Origin: Candidatus Pacebacteria bacterium UBA6188
GTDB lineage: Bacteria; Patescibacteriota; Microgenomatia; UBA1400; PJMF01
Assembly (NCBI GenBank): GCA_002422765.1
Contig: DITI01000027.1
Span: forward strand, 5,697 to 11,415
Reading direction: 5' to 3'
Length of the DNA: 5,719 bases
A program made the translations under genes and the position numbers. The number at the start of each line of letters is the position of its first letter. Within the stretch, counting starts at the first letter, position 1. The notes beneath the pieces are model-generated. The model saw only the letters and a program-made list of their open reading frames with translations, did no database searches and was not told where the DNA came from. Shown one piece after another: positions 1 to 5,443 of this stretch.

Positions 1-2
1 TA

Positions 3-671
3 AAAATGCCGGCAGAAATTAGCGCCTTATTGGAACTGCAAAAAGTTGAGGATCAACTCGGTAAAGAAAATTTACTCATCAGCTTTCCTTACCAAGAAGA
101 ACAGGTTGATAAGGTTTCCTACTACATTGGCGAGCAAGATCAACGTTTTTACCTCACGATCAAGCCTAAATCAGGAGTAACCCCGCTAGACAGCGCCCAA
201 GTTGAATTTTCTTATGCCGGCACCCAGGCTGACTGTTTGGTTTTGCTAGGAGTAGAGGATTTGGAAAACTTGGAACAACTTTATTTTGCTTACGAGAGTC
301 TCTACAAAAACAACAATAATCACTTGGTGACAATTAACAGTTTTATTCCAGATTTTGGCACTCTCAATCTAGACATTTCTCCAGCCAATTCATATTGTGA
401 TGCAGTTTTTTATTTACTCAAAGATTTGGCCGAAGATGGTGACTTTCTGGCCAAGAGCAATTTACCAACCTTGTTGCTTTATGGCATTGAGCACAAAAGT
501 AATGGCTTGCAAGCTCTAACCGTCAATGCTCAGACCTTTATGGCTGTAGCAGAACTGCTCAATCTAGGCGCTAATCGCCTGTTTCATTTAGCTGAAGAGA
601 AAAAACCAAAACTAAAAAAGCCTGAAGAGATCAAGGTCCAGAATTCGCTCCGAGCTCATTCAATAAAATAG
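3..671 (+). CDS. Degenerate DHH-family phosphoesterase-like protein, 5' partial
   Basis: The frame is open to the left edge, so the Met at base 6 is probably internal; the visible part from it is 221 residues. The fold resembles the DHH domain of NrnA/RecJ-type phosphoesterases. Residues 75-89 (ADCLVLLGVEDLENL) match the strand that normally carries a catalytic Asp. Residues 108-138 match the stretch around the DHH motif, with FGTLNL conserved but Ile-Asn-Ser-Phe in place of Ile-Asp-His-His. Residues 156-178 match the 'tGI.tDTg.F' motif but read GIEHKSNG, and 180-193 (AVAELLNLGANRLF) match the usual '.aaeLl..GA' helix. The metal ligands are therefore missing, and phosphoesterase activity is unlikely. 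No signal peptide is visible, but the true N-terminus lies outside the window. The Lys/Glu-rich tail from residue 198 looks unstructured. It converges on and overlaps the neighbouring minus-strand gene. The cellular role is unknown; a binding or scaffold role is inference. Confidence 0.72.
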   Translation, partial: KMPAEISALLELQKVEDQLGKENLLISFPYQEEQVDKVSYYIGEQDQRFYLTIKPKSGVTPLDSAQVEFSYAGTQADCLVLLGVEDLENLEQLYFAYESLYKNNNNHLVTINSFIPDFGTLNLDISPANSYCDAVFYLLKDLAEDGDFLAKSNLPTLLLYGIEHKSNGLQALTVNAQTFMAVAELLNLGANRLFHLAEEKKPKLKKPEEIKVQNSLRAHSIK

Positions 672-3561
672 CAGTGGTGATAGAGCCGGCGCGTTCAAAT
701 TTGGGATATTTTCTGCCATCGCTTAAGTTTTGACAGGCCCAAGAATCAGAAAAACAATTCTCGGAGGCTGCTTGAACGCGAATTTGAATCTCTTCTTCTG
801 ACCAAGTGGTTTTTGCTCGCAAGCTTTCAGCAATTTTATCAAGTTCTGTTTGAGTCCCGTCAGTTTGGCAACTAAATTCAATGCGATCTTCGCAAAAAAT
901 TAAATCCATGTCGGAGTGTCTTTGATCAACATAACCTAAGGGGTGGGGGTGATCTTCACCAAAGAATTGAGCCTCACACTTGCCTCCTTGGCGCCAACGA
1001 GTTGGTCTAATATTGTTGTCTTCATCGCTGCTACAATTCATGTTGCCATAACCATTATAGGCACTAACGGCCACCACCAAATCTTCATACTGCATGTTGT
1101 TTTTGTCAAATTTGCCTGGCCATTTTTCTATCAAGTGACCCATGGCGCCAACAGCATCCTCTTTGAGGCTTCCTCCTTTTAGTTCTAAGCCATCCCACAA
1201 CGATTTATTGGGGTCCAGACCAGCTTCTATCCAGTGAATGCCAGCAGCTATTTCACAAGGAATGCCCGTTTTCTCTTCGGCATACTTGTATGCTTCGACG
1301 TGTTCTTGACTAATAAGGGGAAAAATTTCATTATCAAATTGTTCTTGCGCGAACCCAGGAATACCGCTCGCAGAAGGCAAGCCTTTAATGTTTTTGAAAG
1401 CCTCGCCATCACAGACGGAGGCAAGTTCTCCCTCAGGATTGCCACTACAGCGACCTAGAAACATGTCTTCAATTCTCTGACAGGAAAGAATGTAGTTGTA
1501 AGTGTCGTGGAAAGTGGTGCGCAAGGTTTGTTGAATTTTACGCACCATGAAACCTAGGCCAAAATCTGGAATTAGCATCTCGCCTCTAGTTTCACTAAAA
1601 CCCACTCCGAATTGGTAACGTGAGCACTTCATGTGAATTTGTTTGACACCATTCACAATAGTGACTTCAGGCACACATTCATTGATAGGATTAATAAGGT
1701 CAACTGCTGAAAAACCAATGTTGGCGTCTTTGACAGTGTAGTATTTGGGAATGACGCCTTTTTTGTTTTCCATGTCCTCAATCACATTGTTGCGAATGAG
1801 ATCAAAAAACTGGTCTTCATCCCAGAAAATTGCCAGCGATTTGTTAACATCTTTAATAGTCTCTCCAAGTGGAAGTACCAGATAAACGTTAACTAGCATG
1901 TAAGACTCTAGATCTGGAGGGTCATTATCAATTATTAATTTCCACTCAAAAGGGTTGGTGTCGCTAGAAGCCAAATGATTGGCAACTTGAGTGTTAGCAG
2001 GACTTTCGTAGAGGTTGTCCTTTAAATCTTTGGAGGCGGGGGTAAAAAGATCGCCCGCCACTTCCCAATTGAGGTCTTCTTGGTTAAAAATCAACTCCAC
2101 ACCGCTGGCTTCAGCTTGCTTTTCTACCTTGGTAAAGCCGCCTATATCTAGTGGTTCGCCATTCTCGTCTACGGTTTTTTGAATAATTCTCAGGGTTTCA
2201 TTGCGACACTTCAATTCCATGCCATTAATCATGTCTTCAATGACATTATTGAGGGCATTCTCTGGTTTACGACGACACTGAGGATAAAAAGATGGACAAT
2301 TCATCACTTTTTCACCATCCAAAATGAGCGGAGCAGCCTTGGCTGCTTCATAAATAAATTCCCGCTTAGCTGTTTGGTCGGCCCGATCTTTTCCGTTTTG
2401 CTCATGGGTTTGGATGGCCATTTTGGTTAATTCCAAAGTGTCGATGTTGCCGGCAATTCTAGATTTATTGGTGCCAAAATCTGGAATTTTGAAAGCAATA
2501 AAAATGGGAGCGTGTGCCCAAGAGTCAATTTGGGCTGGCGGGTCATTTTGGAGCCAATAAAATTTATTGTCTGGATATTCTTCTTTGCCTTTATTTTGTT
2601 GAGGAGAAAGAACAAGAAAAGCCAAACGATAAAGACTGTCCAGATCAATAGAAATGGCTTTGACTGCTTCCCTTAGCTTGGCAATTTTGACTGGTTCGAC
2701 AGTGGGAGGATCGTAATCAGTGGAAGTGGTGGTGACATCCCCACCAGTGATATCAAAACAGACTTGTTCGTATAATTCTTTACCATGTAGATCAGGACGA
2801 ATTTCTGCAAACCATCCTCGCAAGGCATTCATATAGAAAGCTACTTTTTCAATGCTTTCTCCTGGCTCAAGATTACCGCTACTTTCTCCAGCTACTAAAG
2901 GACGACTATTGCCTTCTTCATCAACCACGATTTGGAATGAATATTCTTTGTTGAGAGTGCATTCTTCGCCCTCTAGCTCGTCACAGATTTGGGCTGAAGC
3001 GAGAATGTTTTGTGTTTTGGCCAGACATTGTTGATAATCTGAGAGCAGTCTTTTACTTACTCCAGAAGAATTTAGTTTGTAAGTGTCATTTTCAGTTTGT
3101 TGGCCAGCGCCAAACATGCCTTCAAGTGAGCTGTTTTTAACGATGTCATAACGAGATTGCAAACCACGCATCATTGGAATGCGAGCTTTAGAGTAATCAA
3201 CGACGTAGTTGTCGACGCCACCAAATTCAGTGGGGTCGAGACCATTGTAAAAACTTTGTTCTGGAGGTATATCTTGACTAAAAAATTTGCCAATGTCACC
3301 AAACAAATCTTTATCTAACCACCACTCCATGCCTCCGCAGTGAGCTTCATAGCCTTGATCGCGAATCATGGTGTAGAGAAGATCTTCATAGTTAACGCCA
3401 TCATCTTTATTGGGCAAAAACATAGGCATCAGAGTGTGATAAATAGCCATGTCTCGTTCTTCAGCAGGCTTTTGGGCGCTGACTAATTCAGCAAAACTCA
3501 AGATGGAGAAAAATAGAAAAAAAAGAACCAATAGTGTTTTCTTGATAAAGTGATGCAACAC
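631..3561 (-). CDS. Large exported protein with C-terminal lysozyme/lytic-transglycosylase-like domain (VirB1-like role)
   Basis: 976 residues from a GTG start, the first possible start after an in-frame TAG at 3574-3576. Residues 1-29 form a signal peptide (basic HHFIKK, long hydrophobic core, cleavage likely after LVSA). Residues 30-740 match no family I recognise. Residues about 745-885 look lysozyme-like: TGIPCEIAAGIHWIEAGLDP carries a candidate catalytic Glu at 779, followed by GAMGHL (805-810), AVSAYNGYGN (831-840, the counterpart of 'aaYNaG' in SLT enzymes) and GYVDQRHSDM (876-885). The 20 cysteines all follow the signal peptide, fitting disulfide bonding outside the membrane. No other transmembrane segment is evident. 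The likely role is local cleavage of peptidoglycan so a surface structure can pass, as VirB1 does for type IV secretion; that role is inferred from the domain plus the two upstream pilin-like genes. The gene follows the Cys-rich pilin after a 27-base spacer that contains its own -10-like sequence. The N-terminal two thirds may be a structural or adhesive part. Confidence 0.82.
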   Translation of the reverse strand: MLHHFIKKTLLVLFFLFFSILSFAELVSAQKPAEERDMAIYHTLMPMFLPNKDDGVNYEDLLYTMIRDQGYEAHCGGMEWWLDKDLFGDIGKFFSQDIPPEQSFYNGLDPTEFGGVDNYVVDYSKARIPMMRGLQSRYDIVKNSSLEGMFGAGQQTENDTYKLNSSGVSKRLLSDYQQCLAKTQNILASAQICDELEGEECTLNKEYSFQIVVDEEGNSRPLVAGESSGNLEPGESIEKVAFYMNALRGWFAEIRPDLHGKELYEQVCFDITGGDVTTTSTDYDPPTVEPVKIAKLREAVKAISIDLDSLYRLAFLVLSPQQNKGKEEYPDNKFYWLQNDPPAQIDSWAHAPIFIAFKIPDFGTNKSRIAGNIDTLELTKMAIQTHEQNGKDRADQTAKREFIYEAAKAAPLILDGEKVMNCPSFYPQCRRKPENALNNVIEDMINGMELKCRNETLRIIQKTVDENGEPLDIGGFTKVEKQAEASGVELIFNQEDLNWEVAGDLFTPASKDLKDNLYESPANTQVANHLASSDTNPFEWKLIIDNDPPDLESYMLVNVYLVLPLGETIKDVNKSLAIFWDEDQFFDLIRNNVIEDMENKKGVIPKYYTVKDANIGFSAVDLINPINECVPEVTIVNGVKQIHMKCSRYQFGVGFSETRGEMLIPDFGLGFMVRKIQQTLRTTFHDTYNYILSCQRIEDMFLGRCSGNPEGELASVCDGEAFKNIKGLPSASGIPGFAQEQFDNEIFPLISQEHVEAYKYAEEKTGIPCEIAAGIHWIEAGLDPNKSLWDGLELKGGSLKEDAVGAMGHLIEKWPGKFDKNNMQYEDLVVAVSAYNGYGNMNCSSDEDNNIRPTRWRQGGKCEAQFFGEDHPHPLGYVDQRHSDMDLIFCEDRIEFSCQTDGTQTELDKIAESLRAKTTWSEEEIQIRVQAASENCFSDSWACQNLSDGRKYPKFERAGSITTAILLNELGANSGP

Positions 3562-3579
3562 GCCTTCATTATACTAATA
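3561..3579 (-). promoter_or_regulatory. Perfect -10 box six bases before GTG of the large lytic gene
   Basis: Read leftward, TATAAT occupies 3573-3568, and the GTG starts at 3561, so the predicted transcription start falls on the first base of the start codon. It lies wholly in the 27-base spacer after the Cys-rich pilin gene. A -35 match at 16-18 bases spacing is poor (for example TTCTTA), and no TG extension is present. This suggests the lytic gene can be transcribed apart from the pilins, in addition to any readthrough. Confidence 0.5.
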
Positions 3580-3588
3580 ATGCTAATT

Positions 3589-4497
3589 CTAAGAAAGGAT
3601 GCCAATTCCAAAAATGAGTTCTAGAAGTTGAGCAATCCAGTAAGCGGCAAAGAGAATGATAAAACCAAGAATGGCGCTGGTGATTTTTTGTTTGCCTTCT
3701 TCTAAACCTTTGGAGCTGGCTGCGCCAGTTAACATTTGGAAGCCTCCCAAGACCAAGATAACAAAAAGAATGATGCCAGCAATAGGAAAGACGAAACTAC
3801 CCAGTGCACGACTAATGATTTTACCAGGAGTGCTGAGGTCAAGACTACTGCCACCGATGGCAAGAGGGTTGAGGCTATTAAGGGTCTCTCCAGTTACTTC
3901 AGTGTCGCTGATTGCTACATCAGTTGAACTGCATTTACCATTGATCACCCAGCCACAACAAGTGTCGCCATTTTCCATGCCATTCTCGCCACCACCTCCG
4001 CCACAAATACAAGATTTACTGCCAGCTGGATAACTTTGGCCACAAACAGCCACTCCACTAGCTTGTTCTTCTGGATCGGCACTCAGACATTGATTGTCTT
4101 TGACAAAGCCACAGCAAACAGCTCTATTCCAAAACCAACCCTCATAATATCCTTCCCAACCGCCTCCATCACAATTACAAGTCGCTCCAGTGGGCACGCT
4201 AGCATTGGAATTTTTTTCACCGCAAGTGTAAACCAAAGGGTCGCTATTGGCTTTGCAGGAGCCATTAACATTAAAGCCACAACAGTATTGAGCGACACTT
4301 GGTACTCCTGGGGTGCCAGAAGTGATGTAACTCATAAAAGCAGCTTGATTGCCAGAACTAGCACATTGGCAAAGGCCAGCAGAAGAGTCTCCGGACATCA
4401 CAGGAAAAGTCTGTCCACAACTATAAGCTTGAGCTTGAGAGGAAAAATAAAGACCGAGGCTTATCTGGACAATGAGGGCAAAAAGAATTTTCTTCAT
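3589..4497 (-). CDS. Secreted triple six-cysteine-module protein with C-terminal VirB2/TrbC-like pilin unit
   Basis: 302 residues from the ATG at 4495-4497. An in-frame ATG at 4542 exists, but the chosen start has GGAG nine bases upstream and opens directly on a signal peptide (MKKILFALIVQISLGLYFSS, cleavage likely after QAQA at 24). The mature part has three tandem modules, each Cys-Gly ... Cys-x-Cys ... Cys-Cys-Gly ... Cys, with cysteines at 27/43/45/72/73/81, 92/107/109/128/129/137 and 152/163/165/180/181/189. No other cysteine follows the signal peptide. After a Ser/Thr-rich linker come two hydrophobic helices (about 232-252 and 272-298) joined by a short loop with ASSKGLEEGKQK, the layout of VirB2/TrbC-type pilins. 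It lies four bases downstream of another such pilin, so the two are probably translated from one mRNA. Function is inferred: a minor or tip pilin, or a membrane-anchored surface protein exposing a disulfide-rich domain. I do not recognise the Cys module as a named family. Confidence 0.85.
   Translation of the reverse strand: MKKILFALIVQISLGLYFSSQAQAYSCGQTFPVMSGDSSAGLCQCASSGNQAAFMSYITSGTPGVPSVAQYCCGFNVNGSCKANSDPLVYTCGEKNSNASVPTGATCNCDGGGWEGYYEGWFWNRAVCCGFVKDNQCLSADPEEQASGVAVCGQSYPAGSKSCICGGGGGENGMENGDTCCGWVINGKCSSTDVAISDTEVTGETLNSLNPLAIGGSSLDLSTPGKIISRALGSFVFPIAGIILFVILVLGGFQMLTGAASSKGLEEGKQKITSAILGFIILFAAYWIAQLLELIFGIGILS
3931..4419 (-). repeat. Three tandem six-cysteine modules within the pilin-like protein
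   Basis: Modules map to 4419-4255, 4224-4087 and 4044-3931 (read leftward). Each is CG-x(n)-C-x-C-x(n)-CCG-x6-C. The distance from the second Cys of the CC pair to the last Cys is 8 residues in all three. The first Cys to the CxC is 16, 15 and 11 residues, and the CxC to the CC is 27, 19 and 15. The loops differ strongly, so this is an old protein-level duplication. Confidence 0.85.
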
Positions 4498-4501
4498 TAT
4501 T

Positions 4502-5383
4502 TTATTCTCCAAAACCTGGAATATGCAGAATTGATACGCCAATGAATTGCAAAATGGTGACCGAGAAGATTACAAACAATAGGCCGATGATGGCGGAAGT
4601 AATAATCTCTCTGGCTTCTTTGGTTTTGTTGGGGTCGCCCTGAGAAACTGAAAGCATAAAAGAGCCAACCAGGATCATTACTAAAACAACTCCTCCGCCG
4701 ACAGCCAAGCCGATGGTGATGATGGTTTGAATAATACTCTCAGGTTTGCTGGGAATACAACCAACTGCAGTCCAAACACCATTGTTGGTAAAACAAGTCA
4801 TGCAGGCATCATATTGATCAGTGCCTTTTTTGATTTGTGAGCAGAGCTCGTAAAGAGAGCTTTGTAAAACTCCCAAGTCAGAGTCACACTCGTCGTCGCT
4901 ACAAGCCGCTTGCGCTTCTGGAGCGTAAGGGCTCTCATAAGTTTGAGCTTCTACTTCAGTGCCGTCATTAAAAGTGCCACTTGGCAAGGTAACTCTAAGC
5001 GCATATTGGCAATTGGTTTTGATTTTGTCTCCAGGAACGGTGCTTTGCCATCTTCCGCCAACAGCGTAGCCGACAAGCTTATAGTCTGGACAACCCATGC
5101 CTTTGCCAATCATGTCAACTTGAACATAAACATCGTCTGGAACAACTTTGCCATTATTGTAGGCGATGCCAGTAAGATTAATTTTGACATCAGTCCCAGC
5201 TACGGTGCAGCCAGTAAAAAAACCACAACTTTGTTTGGTGCCATTGGCGTCTGTTCGTTCTTGCCAGATTTCTTTGCCAGGCACCCTAGGTGTGGGATCG
5301 GCTGCAGAGATAGGATTGGAGTGGGAGAAAAAGGCAATAAAAGAGAAAAGAACTACCAGAGCTAATTTTCTCATTCTTTCCAT
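4502..5383 (-). CDS. VirB2/TrbC-like type IV secretion pilin with extended ectodomain
   Basis: 293 residues. A signal peptide covers residues 1-27 (cleavage likely after NPISA). Residues 28-190 form a probably beta-rich ectodomain with Cys 53, 59, 98, 125, 161, 166 and 181. Next come a C-x2-C (194, 197) and the tract NNGVWTAVGCIPSKP (200-214). Two hydrophobic helices follow (about 216-244 and 259-287), separated by the polar loop SQGDPNKTKEAREI, ending in HIPGFGE. The helix pair with a GDP-containing loop is the VirB2/TrbC-like pilin layout that I recall as common in Patescibacteria. The ten cysteines in the mature part are an even number. Met1 (5383) is chosen because a -10-like TTTAAT lies six bases before it; Met4 (5374) is also possible, and neither has a clear Shine-Dalgarno. 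It is the first gene of the leftward cassette. The extra ectodomain is much larger than in classical VirB2, so it may not be the main filament subunit. Confidence 0.87.
   Translation of the reverse strand: MERMRKLALVVLFSFIAFFSHSNPISAADPTPRVPGKEIWQERTDANGTKQSCGFFTGCTVAGTDVKINLTGIAYNNGKVVPDDVYVQVDMIGKGMGCPDYKLVGYAVGGRWQSTVPGDKIKTNCQYALRVTLPSGTFNDGTEVEAQTYESPYAPEAQAACSDDECDSDLGVLQSSLYELCSQIKKGTDQYDACMTCFTNNGVWTAVGCIPSKPESIIQTIITIGLAVGGGVVLVMILVGSFMLSVSQGDPNKTKEAREIITSAIIGLLFVIFSVTILQFIGVSILHIPGFGE
4507..4510 (-). promoter_or_regulatory. Shine-Dalgarno of the Cys-rich pilin, inside the preceding gene
   Basis: GGAG read leftward, nine bases before the ATG at 4497. It falls in the final Gly-Glu codons of the upstream pilin, just before that gene's TAA (4504-4502). 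The position decides the start at 4497 over the in-frame ATG at 4542 and points to translational coupling of the two pilin-like genes. Confidence 0.75.
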
Positions 5384-5413
5384 GAGTATATTAAACCATT
5401 AAAGAGCTTCAAA
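5383..5413 (-). promoter_or_regulatory. Predicted promoter of the pilin cassette (leftward)
   Basis: Read leftward, TTTAAT (5395-5390, five of six to the -10 consensus) sits exactly six bases before the ATG at 5383, the spacing seen at the two stronger leaderless-type starts. An alternative is TTGAAG (5412-5407), a 16-base spacer and TATACT (5390-5385), which would start transcription near 5378 and favour Met4. The two readings cannot be separated from sequence alone. Either way almost no 5' leader remains, and no Shine-Dalgarno is seen. Confidence 0.42.
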
Positions 5414-5424
5414 ACCAAGCTTTT
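5402..5424. repeat. Imperfect inverted repeat in the divergent promoter region
   Basis: AAGAGCTT (5402-5409) and AAGCTTTT (5417-5424) pair at seven of eight positions around a seven-base centre. The repeat overlaps the -35 candidates of both divergent promoters, so it could be an operator controlling both transcripts. It is short and AT-rich, so chance is a real alternative. Confidence 0.3.
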
Positions 5425-5443
5425 ATTTAGTATGATGGAGACA
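5408..5443 (+). promoter_or_regulatory. Predicted leaderless promoter of the rightward coiled-coil gene
   Basis: TTCAAA (5408-5413, four of six matches to the -35 consensus), a 17-base spacer, then TATGAT (5431-5436, five of six to the -10 consensus). Transcription would begin about seven bases after the -10, at the A of ATG 5443. A GGAG at 5437-5440 is only two bases from the ATG, too close for ordinary Shine-Dalgarno use. The run from 5427 to 5445 matches the start region of the large minus-strand gene at 15 of 19 positions. Confidence 0.55.

Noticed and set aside
592..630. Direct repeat CTGAAGAGA at 592-600 and 622-630
   Set aside because: It encodes Glu-Glu-rich tail sequence in the DHH-like gene; a two-copy 9-base repeat in low-complexity coding DNA has no further support.
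612..636. Weak hairpin followed by six Ts after the lytic gene stop (minus strand)
   Set aside because: Only three solid pairs (CCT/AGG) with a mismatch and a wobble above them; too weak to call a terminator.
943..1182. Plus-strand hydrophobic open frame of 79 codons within the lytic gene
   Set aside because: It is antisense to the lysozyme-like domain, whose motifs are clear in the minus frame.
4036..4545. Plus-strand open frame of 169 codons opposite the Cys-rich pilin
   Set aside because: It is Ser/Thr/Ile-rich with no domain, and lies antisense to a gene with signal peptide, Cys modules and membrane helices; a shadow frame.
4910..5365. Plus-strand open frame of 151 codons opposite the first pilin
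   Set aside because: No recognisable features and fully antisense to a well-supported gene.
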